Positions 1 through 10,879 of a DNA stretch of 64,000 nucleotides are shown one piece after another. The position numbers were made by a program, and so were the translations under genes. Within the stretch, counting starts at the first letter, position 1. Every line of letters begins with the position of its first letter. Origin of the DNA: Pollenia angustigena (taxonomy: Eukaryota; Arthropoda; Insecta; Diptera; Polleniidae); the NCBI GenBank assembly GCA_930367215.1, contig OV884056.1:320942709-321006708 (forward strand), read 5' to 3'. The notes under the pieces were generated by a model, which made no database searches, was not told where the DNA came from, and was given only the letters and a program-made list of their open reading frames with translations.

Positions 1-764
1 AGTAAACTTCTGGCAATACTTCAATTTCTCAATTGTTAACTAAGTGTTGCCAAGAAGTCAATATTTAACGTTACTTGTAGACATATTATTTGTTAATATA
101 TTTTTTTTATAAAAAAAGTGATATTAGTGTTAAAACTTACCTTAAAAATTATAATGTTTAGCAATAACTTTTTTTTTTTGATAAATACACAGAAATTCAG
201 ATAAAAACATAATTTTTATATTATTAAGCAAATTCTCTTGCAAGTTGAGCTGCAGTGAAAGAGTGTGAGTGTATTGAGTTTTTCGGCCTTGCACTTGCAT
301 GTGGCAACGGGGGATTAAAGCAAAACATGTACATAATTACAAATTTATTAAAAAATTATAAAAACAGATGTTAATTTACAGGTAAAAAAAGAAGTAAAAT
401 TCAAAAAAAAATTTTGTAAAGTATTTTGTATATATTCAAGATATTGAATACTTTATAAAACTTAATAACTGAATTTTGTATTTTAATAGAGGTTTAAAAT
501 AAGACATTTTTAAGTAACTTTATCTTTAATATAAAATCTAAAATATAAAAAATCGATATTTTTGAATTAATTAGAAAAAAAATTAAAAACGCTGTGCTTG
601 TCGCAAATTTTGTCATGCTGGACACCCTACTGGCAAATCTAATTCGAGTACACTGAATTTGATGATGATAGCAGTTTTTTAAAGTTATCGCTCATATTCG
701 CGATATTCACTATAAAAAAATTCAATACCACAGTACCATAAAACGATATTTTTTATTTAACAAA
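1..764. other. AT-rich intergenic DNA
   Basis: Homopolymer A/T runs and no open frame with coding character. I recognise no repeat family or RNA gene here. Confidence 0.6.
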
Positions 765-1560
765 GTTAGGTTGGGTTAAAATGCTGGTTTGAAGTCAACT
801 TCACACTCTCACGCAGAGACCATTAGGTCCATTGTGACGCCTTAGTTTAAAAGAAGAGACGGCGAAGTAGATTGATTGAGAAACAACACCACTAAACAAA
901 ACAAAACCTGTCATATGTATATGCCGCAACCAACCTCCTGTTGTGCAGGCAGGTCATTCCCATTTTGAATCTCGTAAGATTCGCCTAAAAACTGATTTTT
1001 TACTTAGCCACGTCAGCCTACTGTTCTCCAGCCTGGGGCAGCGACACAAGACCCGCACATATCTTACCGCCATTCTGCCTATCAAACAGTTGCCTTGCCC
1101 AGCAGCGCATCCTAATTTGATCTACTAAGCAGCCACAGCGTGGGCGATACCCTTAGTCCGTTCGGTTCCGCCAGACCCGATTATCCCAACTTAAAACCTG
1201 GAGAGCTGGCCGCCACCAGACAGTCAGCATCCTCCATTTCCGAGCCCAGTCTTGCCAACTCATTGCCGGTAATGTTGCAGTGACCCGGTATCCAGCACAG
1301 CCTCAACACATACTACACTTAGATCTCTCCCAGAGTCCTTCTACACTCATCCACAATCTTGGAGTTCACATCAAGGCCCTAAGAGCCACCTGGCTGTCCA
1401 AATATATAGTGATCTCAAGGCCCCTTGGAATGTTTCCAATGTGCCCCTACCTGACCAGGTCTACCTAGACGCAATATTACCCCCGACAAACGCCGTAGTG
1501 CCCACATTATCCCACAGCAACCATCCGCCCCAATCTGTGAGTGACCCTGCGTGAAATTTA
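765..1560 (-). mobile_element. Decayed jockey-type LINE, 3' end with RNase H remnant
   Basis: The minus strand reads, through stops and frameshifts, an RNase H-like segment: a degraded active-site segment (IFGQPGGS), then SKIVDECRRTLGEI, then LCWIPGHCNITGNELARLGS at about 1210-1320. The last is the W-x-P-G-H-x-x-I-x-G-N-E-x-A signature of retroelement RNase H. Downstream on the same strand is a Cys-poor, stop-filled tail, then a 3' UTR-like stretch with CACAATGGACCTAATGGTCT and a terminal AACCCAACCTAAC at about 765-780, as in jockey-like fly LINEs. It is much GC-richer than its surroundings, so it is probably a 5'-truncated dead copy. The upstream limit is uncertain. Confidence 0.72.
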
Positions 1561-2868
1561 ATAACTGTCCTTACTCTCTCAGTCAAAGAATGCTTCTGTC
1601 TTTATTCCCATATACATACTGCTCAGTAGGCAGAAGATGTTGAAAATCCAGGGCCGCCAAAGGAGTACTTCTCATGCCAAGGAATACTTCTCAATAGTCG
1701 AAATAACGATAGATTTTCAAGTAAAAATTTAAATTTAAAAACATCAGAATTTGTATATGAAGTCCCCTTAGCAAGTTAACTCTATCTTTTTTAAGGAATT
1801 CGAAATTTTATTGCAGCTTACTTTTATTGTAAACATCTATGTAGATGAGAATAGTTTTAAAAAGGTATGTTCATACTTTTTTGTATGTATGAATGTCGTG
1901 TTTGTGTGCATGTGTATTTATATTTTTTTAATATAAGTACATACTTAAGTATGTATATAAATGACTTACATACATATGTATGTATACCTCGTTATACCTT
2001 GTGTTTTAGACATTTTTCCTTTAAGGCGCTTTGTTTTTCTGAAAGCCATTTATGGAAATAAAAGCAAAATGAGATTACTTGACATTTTATATTTTTATTA
2101 TGCAGATAATTATTTTTATTAATCGTATCTTTCTATTAAATTTTTGCATATAAAGTTAAAAATAGTACATGTATGTATGTGTATATAATGAAGTGTAAAA
2201 TAACAATAATTATGTAAAGAAAAAAAAAACTTAAGTATTTGAATCTTTTTTTATATGAATGTAAATTGTATTAAATTTAAATAGGAACATGTTTTTAAAT
2301 TTTATTTTTAAGTTGCCATTTGTCACTTTAAACTTGTTAAAAATTTATTAATATTAAAATTAAAAGAAAAAATAATAATTATATTTCTGAAGTAATTGAC
2401 TAAATTAAATAAAAAAAAGTGTAATAAACTAATTTATTGAAAAGTTAAAATGTAATTGTTTATTTATTTTAAAGGAGTTTAAATCTTTAAAAAGACGTGA
2501 GTTGAGATATATGTATGTATCTAGTATATGCTATATATATATATATAGTTGTGTGTGTGTGTAATAAATGCGTAATATTTTATTGTGAATAAAAAAAGTG
2601 TCGCCTTAATTCCCTGATTTGACATTGTAACATATTTACCATCAGGCCATTAGCACAAGCAATAGGGACGTTTCAAAATATTTTACTTGTAAAAGAAAAA
2701 AAGATTTATTTTATTTACAGTTATAAACTGCTCTGAATCCTGATAGAAATGCTATTCGGCTTGTGCATCATAATACATTAAACATATTCACCACAGCTGA
2801 AATTGTCGCTGTTAAGTCAGCTACAATTTAAAAAATATAAACAGCTGTTTTTGTTTATTTATATTTAC
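1561..2868. other. AT-rich DNA with microsatellites
   Basis: Contains ATGT/ACAT repeats around 1885-1985 and a compound (TA)n-(GT)n tract at about 2527-2562. No coding signal seen; the short open frames are AT-rich chance frames. Confidence 0.6.
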
Positions 2869-3594
2869 AGGTGTATTAGAGTACTTTCACAGTACAATAC
2901 AATTAAATGAGTAATTGTAGTGTTGAAAAATGTTCACACTTTTAACTCGATTAAATACTTTTTATAACACGAACATTTTACGAAAATACAAACAATTTAT
3001 TTTATGTTCTCTTTCATATTTGGTTTTCTTATTTTTGTTTGACTTTCTTTAGTTTAAAAACAAGTGCAGTACTAACCCTGCAAATAATAGGACCAGTCCA
3101 AACACGCGTGTAAAGTGTAGCCCACAAGGGACTAGGACTAGTCCAAAAGAAGCCTAAACGTATGGAAAAAACATGGTCTTTTGAACATTACGATGTCCTA
3201 GGTCAGGACCACATAACATAGTTTTAAAACTACTCAAGAGAATTAGTTTTGAAGTCGTTTAAAAACGAAAGCATGTCTTTAAAAAACGAAGGCATGACGT
3301 CTCACTACAAACACATTTTAACAATGACATGGTCCATGCTTGCATTACATTGGACCAGTCCATGGAGTAGTCCATTTGATCGAAATGGATCAAGTAGTCC
3401 AATACTATTTGCAATTTCAATTTCATTTAAACTTTCCTCTTATGTTTTTTTTTTAATAAATTTTACTGCAAAAATTTCTGCAGTAAAAGTTTACAAATAA
3501 CTAGTCAAGAACTATCACTTTACGCTCTCAGTTTAGTAGAATGCTGTCAAGTTCAGTTAAAATTGTATAAACTTTTGGGTTTTCGAATGCGCCT
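2869..3594. mobile_element. PIF-like DNA element, copy 1 (interrupted)
   Basis: The left end AGGTGTATTAGAGTAC and the reverse complement of the right end, AGGCGCATTCGAAAAC, are inverted copies. The flanks TAC and TAT may be a 3-bp target duplication with one change. The same sequence, including the block CACGAACATTT and the TTTCTGCAGTAAAA block, recurs at 53551-54274. No coding capacity. Copy 1 is interrupted by an inverted-repeat block at 3079-3413. The PIF-like assignment is inference from termini only. Confidence 0.5.
3079..3413. repeat. Inverted-repeat block inside the 2869-3594 element
   Basis: Starts TGCAAATAATAGGACCAG and ends with the inverse of TGCAAATAGTATTGGAC. The interior carries several GGACCAGTCC/GGACTAGTCC palindromes. 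The sister copy at 53551 lacks this block, so it is most simply a nested insertion. No target duplication could be fixed. Confidence 0.45.
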
Positions 3595-3626
3595 TATGTT
3601 TCAGTGGTGCCACTATAATTATACCC

Positions 3627-4985
3627 TTCACCGAAGGTAAAGCTATATAAATAAGTTTGTAATTCCTACAATATTGATCTAAGACCCTATAAAGTATTTA
3701 TATTCTCGTTACTTATGAGAAGCGAAATTTATTTAACGATGTCTGTCTGACCGCTGAAATGGTTTTGCGAAGACCCCAGATATGATGGGCGCTAGGTTGC
3801 TATACATTTTTGCCACAAATAGTCCGGAGCTGTTTGCTTTTGAAATTCAACTATATCGGTTCACAAATGGCTCAGATATAAGTTAAAACCCACGACTGCC
3901 TCTAATTTTTCCCATAAAATCCCTTGTTGTTTTTTTACATCCATCACCGAAATTAACGGTGTTTTTTTGTATAGAATTTTTTGGGTTTTATTACACATAA
4001 CAAATACGTACATGTACAGCAAAGTTGCTTTAACGATGCCAGTCTGTCCGTCTATTATATCTGGAGAAAAGAAAAACCAAAAGTTTCGAAATTTGTACCT
4101 AATTCCGACAAAATGTAGGCGGTATTGGAGCAGAGTGCGTGGCACTTTTACTTGTTTTTTAGTTGTTTTACGTTTTTCAATGAAACAACATTCATAATTG
4201 TAGACCAGGGATGGCATTGAGAATTTTAAAATTGCACAAAAAAAGTTTAAACATTTGTTTTATGCGACTGCATTTACGAGCAAATTGTTCTTTTAAATAT
4301 TTATAACGAGCTTCTTGTGCCCCCTCATAAAGTTGGCCTATTGGCAAGAGAGCATGGGAAAATATTTCGGGTACATGAATTAAGAATTTGTGTTAAGTGG
4401 GAGGAATATAAAACCATTGGGTAAAATTTTACAAAAGATTTGCGGTTTTATGGATAAAGCCGCGAAATTTTTGAAGTGAATCTTGCGACCACAGGAAACA
4501 ACAATCAGTATAATACGCAATCTTTCTATCAATTCTACATCAATTTTTGTAATTTTAGCAGAAACTTCTGCGTTTCAGAAAAATTACAAAAACTAAAATA
4601 ATCATTTAAACGAAACAAAACAGGAAAAGCAAGTTTATGTCTTTCACAAAATCTCAAATATTTTCAAATGGTGTCAAATTGTTTTGTACAAACTCGTTCT
4701 ATAAGACTAGATGTTATACCACAACATTTTAGGAAGATCGGTCCATAATTTACAATGGGCCCAATATAAAGCCTATTCTCGAAAAAAAACTTTAGTACAC
4801 ATAAAACAGTAACGAATAACGCTGTTATAATAAAATTTGGTCAGTCATAGTTTTATAAGACCATAAACAACTTTGTCAAATTTTGTGAAGATCGGCTTAT
4901 AATTTCCCATAGATCCCATATAATATTTCAACTGTATGTTGGTGGTATCACATATTCGCCATAGCCGAATACAGCACTCTTACTT
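3627..4985. repeat. Dispersed TE-derived repeat, ATACCCTTCACC type
   Basis: Begins ATACCCTTCACCGAAGGTAA and ends CATAGCCGAATACAGCACTC followed by TTACTTGC. Internal landmarks include ATCTAAGACCCTATAAAGTAT and a GTCTGTCTGACCG stretch. The same landmark set recurs at 29619-29866, 40840-41130 and 46290-47040, so this is a high-copy family. I do not assign a superfamily. At 4206 a CAGGGATGGCATTGAG end resembles the hAT-like MITE at 52470, but no partner end was found. Confidence 0.5.
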
Positions 4986-6318
4986 GCTATATGTATATTA
5001 AGATTTTTTTCAATATTACCGCCAGCAAGAAGAAAATTATGTTTTATTATTTGTTAATACATGAATTTGAGTATAAAAAAGAAAAACCAAATAACAAGAT
5101 TTATAAAAATATAGTATCCCCAAAAATCCCCAACAAAAAAGGTACTTTTTCTATAAAAAAAAAATCGCCTGGGGATTTTCGCGAAATTTTTATTCCCAAT
5201 TACAAAAAAAAACCCCATTCGCGGACAAGTCCACAAAACTATGAACGCATGTCGCGGGCTAAAAACATGACTTAATTTTACTTTCTATTATCAACTATTG
5301 TTTGTTAAGTCATAAGACAATATAATATTGCTATTATAATATGATTAAATTTATTTACTTCCACCAAATGTACATGTATTCCAGCATGTCTTATTAAATA
5401 AATTTTGCCAAAACTCTGTGTAAAACTGTTTTTCTTTTGTCTTGTGTAAAAACAATAACGAACTAACAAAAACACTGATATATTATTTTATCTTATGACA
5501 TTATTAAAAAAGTTCAAAACCACTAATTAAGTGTAAACAAAAGCGAAAAACCAACAAGAATAGTCATTCTTGTTAGAAAATAGCACAAAGTCTAGAGAAA
5601 AAGAAACTGCAGACAAGTACTTAAACGTTAAAAAAAAGTTCTTTGTTAAAAAAATATCTACACATGTTAAACAAAACTTGTACCATATTAATATACAATT
5701 TTTCCTATAATTATAGCATAATGAAAAACTTTTTTGCTAAATTTTTAAACAACAACACCTCGCTTAACCATTTGATATGAACAAAAACACATTTTGTTGT
5801 GCAAATTTAACAATTTAAAAATACATTCTGGAGTGATTAAAACCAAAAAGAAAATGTATAATACAAACTCTCCATTATATACAGGAAAAGTTCCTGAGTA
5901 GAGTAAACAAAAAACATGTACTTATACAAAAAACCAGTTTTCGGGTTTTTTTTTTCTTCTAAAATCTTCTAAAAAGTGGTAAATTTCACCCTTTTGAAAA
6001 TTGATTCGATTCGGTTCATCAAACAACTTATGGTTCTTTCTTTTTTGACAATAATTTTCCATGTATCTGCGCGTGTTTTTGTTCTATTCTTAAAATATAT
6101 GCAAAAATTTAAGAAGTTGTGGTTTTCCTTTCTGAAACATGTTGCAAAAATAAATGCAAAATTTGTTCCATTTCTTACACCCAGTTATAATTAAGTGTGA
6201 GATAACACCCTTTTGCATCAGCGTTTAGAACTTTTTTTAGCAAGAAAGTATTTTCTTATTAACTTTTTTCTTGTGTTTGCGCACAATTTGTGTTATATTT
6301 TGATTTTTGATTATATTG
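4986..6318. other. AT-rich intergenic DNA
   Basis: Long A/T-rich stretch with no recognised element ends, tRNA boxes or conserved peptide. The two overlapping frames at about 5000-5275 are low-complexity Lys/Asn/Phe translations and are not believed. Confidence 0.55.
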
Positions 6319-6326
6319 CGATGGAT

Positions 6327-7845
6327 CAGTGTTGAAAAATTCAGTACTTTGGTACTTTTTTCATATTAAAAATACCGCAGTACCCCTGCGTTGTTTTTAG
6401 TACTTTTTATCCTTTGAGCTTTTTAACTCTTAGGCCCGTTTTCACGACTTAACGATAGCTAAATATAGGAAGTTATCGAACAGATATTGAGTTTTTAATT
6501 ATCACAAGTTCCCTTTAATCTAAAAGTGAAGGATAAGGTAAAGAGAGGAACGTTCTACCTTTAACTTTTGTCGTAAGGATTAGATTTGAGATTGCCATAT
6601 TATATTCACATTTTTTTATATATGGCAACTCCAAGTATACGTATATATTGTAAATTAATTACAAACTCGTATTTTGACAAATAAAATATACAAAATGTTA
6701 AATTCGCGTGTACACTGTATTTCATTAATTTTTGCCATTATTAAAAAATATTTGTGCACACACAAATTTAAAATTAGTAAAGTAAAAGAAAGTACGTTGT
6801 TACCAGCTCGTATTCTTATTTTGGCAAAAATAATCGGTATTTACTTTAGTATTGCCACATTTTTAAAAATGTTAGGTTTATTTTATGAAGAAGTTGTGAA
6901 AACGAAAAATAGTTGAAGGTAACTTTATTCCTCACTAGTGCTAAAGGTACCATTAACTATTACGATCTTTAAAGGTAAGTCGTGAAAACGGGCCTTAACT
7001 TTTTAACTGTGATGTGATGTGATCATTTCGACAGCAGGCATAGGTTTTCATGTGTTTGTTGCAAAATATATGTTGTTATATTTTAAAAATAATTAACGAC
7101 GTTAATATTGAGATACAAAGCGTGGACGCCAGGATTCATATTTTCCTTTCCAGAATGGGATATTTGCTCTAACAAGTGGCAAGAAAATTTAGAAAAACGG
7201 ATGCATTGGATACTATGTTAAATGAAACCATATTTATAGAAACATGCAATGTTAAGGAAATCGTTTTATTTGAAAATTTGCGAAACATTAAGAACTTATT
7301 TTTGTTTTGAACATAAAACCTTAAAAGTGAAAGCTGATATCACTCCAGAAAATATTGTTTCCGGAAAACCCAATAGCATAATACTGATGTTATAAATGTT
7401 ATTTACTAACGATAAACAAAACTATAATAATATTAATTGTCCGTTCCTTGTTCAAGGGGATCTTTCAGAACTGAATATACTATTTAAATTTCTTTAAAAA
7501 ATATAGCCAATATTAAGAACGAAACTAATGTTTGCTGACATTTCACATATTGCTTTTGGTATTTTATCAATACCACATTTCTGAGCATCAATTGAATGGC
7601 AATAATATTGTAAATGAATAGGGCGATTGACGCTTATGTATAACAGAAATATTATTTACATGTGTACCTCAAATATAAATAATGTTTGCTATTAAATACT
7701 TAGATAAATGAATTCCAATAAAATATTTGTTGTTCCTTTTTTTCATAAATTTTGGTTTTTTTCAACAAAAAGTACCATTTGGTGAGAAAAATACCCTTTT
7801 AGTTGAAGTTCAGTAGCATTTCAAAATTTCAATTTTGCAACACTG
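6327..7845. mobile_element. hAT-type non-autonomous element, TSD CGATGGAT
   Basis: Terminal inverted repeats are CAGTGTTGAAAA (left) and CAGTGTTGCAAAA (right, reverse complement). Exact 8-bp duplications CGATGGAT lie at 6319-6326 and 7846-7853. The CAGTGTTG terminus and 8-bp duplication are the hAT hallmark. No transposase frame survives. Subterminal TACTTTGGTACTTTTT and AAAAAGTACC stretches mirror each other. It is interrupted by a second element at 6433-6994, which is therefore younger. Confidence 0.85.
6433..6994. mobile_element. PIF/Harbinger-like MITE, TSD TTA
   Basis: Inverted termini GGCCCGTTTTCACGACTTA are exact at both ends, flanked by TTA at 6430-6432 and 6995-6997. A 3-bp TWA target and a GGCC-type terminus fit PIF/Harbinger. 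It carries no believable transposase. It sits inside the hAT element 6327-7845. A related left end without partner is at 16476. Confidence 0.8.
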
Positions 7846-8149
7846 CGATGGATATAAAAACTTTTAAACAAGGTTTCGTTTAAATGTGCTTAACTCCCAT
7901 TTCATACTATTGATAAACTGAAATTTATTGTTGGTGGGATAGGCTATTCCTATGCGCATTTTACTGGTTGCTTAGGCCAGATCGTCAGGAAACTTCATCC
8001 AAAGATTTAAGAAAAACTAAAGATATTGTATAAATAAAACTGTTAAGCGAATAAGAATTATAAGCCCCAGTTTTACTTGTAACAACATCAGAGCTTAGAC
8101 GAAAACAACAACAATAAACAGTGAGTTCATCATTTCTTACAGTCCCGAC

Positions 8150-9012
8150 CAGCGTTACCATATATTTAAAAAAAAATCTTGTTATTTTAGAAAAAAAACT
8201 TGTTTTAGCAAGAAAAAACTTTTTTTTTCAAAAGTGCCAAATTTTTAAAAGAAAATACCAAAATGTATTAGAGAACTAAAAAATTTAAATATAAATAAGC
8301 CATTTCTTTTGATTGCTTAAAGTTCCTACAATCACTGTTTTTTTGCTTCAAAAAGTGTTTTGTTCGTAAAATATCACATCAAATTGGTATTTATAATTAG
8401 TTTCTATCACTATTTTCGATTAAATTAATGTTTGAGGAAATACGCTCTACATTTGCTGTACATATTGGTAACGATAAAATTGAATTAACTAATTTTAATT
8501 TTTTAAATATGGAAAAACTTCGGACTTATCACAACCCTCCCAAAAACTCTCAATATCTTGCTCTTTTTGTAAATTATGTTCCGAAAAATTAAAGTGAATA
8601 TCAGTTACATCTACAACATTTGGGAAAATAGCACATAATTGAGCAATACTTTTTTGGTAACCTTCTAATACATTAAAGGGTTCGAAAACTTTAACTGTTT
8701 TAAGGAAGTCGTTATCAAAATCGAACCTCTTAAACAATCCATTGCAAAGTTCAACATAAAACTTTAAACAATGAACTCTTAAGTCTGTTTCATCATCTTC
8801 AGATAATTTATATGAAGCTAGTGGTGAAATTACTTCAGCACCTAAAATAATATCTTTGGGATTTTTAAGGTAAGTATACTACTTACATACTAAAAACTTG
8901 AAAAACTTTATATATTTATAAAAAACTTGAAAAGACTTTAAATAAATTAAAAACTTTTTGGAGTCTCAAAAAACTTGCAAAAAAAGGGAAATCTTGACAA
9001 ATGGCAATGCTG
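8150..9012. mobile_element. hAT element with transposase remnant, TSD GTCCCRAC
   Basis: Left end CAGCGTTACCATAT; right end is the inverse of CAGCATTGCCATTT. Flanks GTCCCGAC (8142-8149) and GTCCCAAC (9013-9020) form an 8-bp duplication with one change. The CAGCGTTRCCA terminus is shared with the element at 20959. The minus strand retains transposase coding sequence (8495-8875), supporting hAT assignment. Confidence 0.85.
8495..8875 (-). pseudogene. hAT transposase C-terminal fragment
   Basis: The minus strand is open for about 125 residues. It reads KNPKDIILGAEVISPLASY near the start, then LRVHCLKFYVELCNGLFKRF followed by DFDNDFLKTVKVFEP. This matches the helical region before the dimerisation domain in ZBED/ZMYM-type hAT transposases (FYxELxxxLxxRFDFxxxxL). 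The DDE catalytic part and the dimerisation motif are absent, and an in-frame stop lies just upstream, so it is a deletion derivative. It lies wholly within the element 8150-9012. Confidence 0.6.
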
Positions 9013-9662
9013 GTCCCAACTACAATTGGTTGATTTTTTGTGAACTCTAAATGTTCACAAACAAAAATAAAAACAAATTACTTTATTTTATTTTTCCAGT
9101 TCAGTTTTATTTACACTGCCACATACATATTAGTTATCAACAAAGTTTTTCTTGGGATTCAAAAAATTAACTAACAAGGTTTCGTTTGGATGTGATAAAT
9201 TCTCTTTTCATACTGTTTGTTTAATTAAAATATAAATTAAAATTAAATTTTAATTAATTTTTTTGGCGCAAAATTTTAAACAGCTGACTTTAATTATTAA
9301 AAATCAGTCTTGTTAAGGCTACTTGGAATTCAATGAACATTTAATGCTAAAAATCGCTACAATTGTGGTGAATATCGCTTATTAGTACAAGCTTTGCATT
9401 CAATATTAAAAACGCTAAATACACATTAGTGTTGAGTGTAACACGTAGATATTATTTAGTTTCATTGTATCACTTTATAATGCATTATTATTTTTAAGAA
9501 AAGGAAACACCACTAAATTTACATATTCCACTTTTTTACATACAAAATACACAGGATTTTTAATTAAATGAAAGGAGAAATTTTCTAGTAGCGCTTGGAA
9601 TAACAGGTTAAATTCGTTTGATTTTTTTTATATATTTGAAATACATATTCATTTTTCTTTCT
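9013..9662. other. Unassigned AT-rich DNA
   Basis: After the hAT target duplication no element is recognised. The stretch at about 9173-9214 (AACAAGGTTTCGTTTGGATG) resembles 7868-7909 on the other side of the hAT element, suggesting an older repeat in both flanks. Confidence 0.45.
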
Positions 9663-10173
9663 TCATAAGGCCCGCAATTTGTACAAAAAGAAATCTAGCT
9701 GTGTATAGAGGTCTAAGGTGTAAAAGTTGCCATATTTTAAAGCAAACTGTAGGTGAAAACAGGTGGGTCAAATGAACGTTGCAATAGGAAAAGATAACTG
9801 TACATACGAACACCATTAGCTTTCTTTTTGTAGAAATTACGGGCATAAGAATCATAAATGACTTCCAAGTTGTTGTAGCACTTGATGGCATTTTTAAATT
9901 AATTGATTTGAGTTACACCCGTGTGCCATCTCAGATTTTTAATAGCATTTATTGAAATAATATCTTCTTCCACACACTGGGTAAGACATAACACAACGTT
10001 TAATGTTTTAAAAAGCATTTTGCAGAGGGATATAAATCACTTGCAGCGTTAGATTTTGAGCCCAAAAATGCCACTTCAACTTCAACAGCTATTATATGCT
10101 TATTTCTAAAATGACTCAAAAAGCCGATGTTAAGGATTCTTTGCAAGACAAGACTTATGGACATTTTAAGCAT
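9663..10173 (-). pseudogene. Unidentified decayed coding sequence
   Basis: Reading the minus strand from an ATG at 10173 gives about 165 residues of convincing protein-like sequence with balanced composition. It begins MLKMSISLVLQRILNIGFLS, passes through AVEVEVAFLGSKSNAASDLY, then TQCVEEDIISINAIKNLRWH and NNLEVIYDSYARNFYKKKAN, and ends in KYGNFYTLDLYTQLDFFLYK. Two frame changes (about 10005 and 9747) and one in-frame TAA (about 9900) break it. I do not recognise the family: it could be a retrotransposed host pseudogene or part of an unfamiliar transposon. No introns are apparent. Boundaries are approximate. Confidence 0.45.
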
Positions 10174-10493
10174 TGAGCCTTGTCTTTACCTTTGTCTCTT
10201 TTTAAATGTTGCCAAATTTGAGAACACATTGAAAAAAATTGAAATTTTGATATTTTTTTATTTACAAAAAATATTCGATTCTGTCGAATAATTCGAGAAA
10301 AAAATTCGAAAACCGATTTAAGAACTCTATTCCTGAGTGACTCTTATTTTGAGCATACCACAAAACATCGCTTTTTCTGGGCTCAATAAAGATACAAACG
10401 AAATTGTTTACATATTTATATGACCATAGTTGAAAGCCACCGTAGACATGTGTTAAAATCAATTAACAGAGATAGAACGGGTACACTCATAAA
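10174..10493. other. AT-rich spacer
   Basis: No gene, element end or RNA feature recognised. Confidence 0.5.
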
Positions 10494-10870
10494 ATTATTA
10501 CAGTAACTGATTGTAGGTTATTAAATTCGTTTTCGGTACTGTTAAAATTGAATAAAAATATAGTTATTTTACGAATAAATTTATTTTTCAACATTTATGT
10601 TTGTTATTAAAAAAAACAAACTACCAAAAAATAATGTTTTCCGTATTTTTTTTTTTGTTAATTTGTTTGATTTTTATCGGTTAAAATATATTTTTTAAAA
10701 GTAAAAACTATTCAATTTTAACGAATATGATGTTCAATAAATAAAAAACTTAGAAATTACTGAAAAAATCATTTGTTTTAAATGAAATGTAAATGATCCG
10801 TTTTTTAAATGAATTTTAATTTGTTTCAAATGAATTTTCGTTTGAATTTAACTACATAATATTTTGAGTG
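10494..10870. mobile_element. CACTCA-family MITE, copy 1, TSD TA
   Basis: Begins CACTCATAAAATTATTACAG and ends with the inverse of CACTCAAAATATTATG. It is flanked by TA at 10492-10493 and 10871-10872. Length is 377 bp, with no coding capacity. Copies 2 and 3 are at 15482-15866 (same orientation) and 14913-15204 (inverted, internally deleted). A larger relative is at 48875-49943. The 3' end of the LINE at 10880-14475 begins almost immediately after it. Confidence 0.78.
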
Positions 10871-10879
10871 TAGACAACC

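Noticed and set aside
943..1468. Plus-strand frames of 61 and 62 residues
   Set aside because: They are antisense to the RNase H remnant of a minus-strand LINE.
3861..4217. 118-residue minus-strand frame and an overlapping plus-strand frame
   Set aside because: Both lie in a dispersed repeat, show no conserved motif and are not open in related repeat copies.
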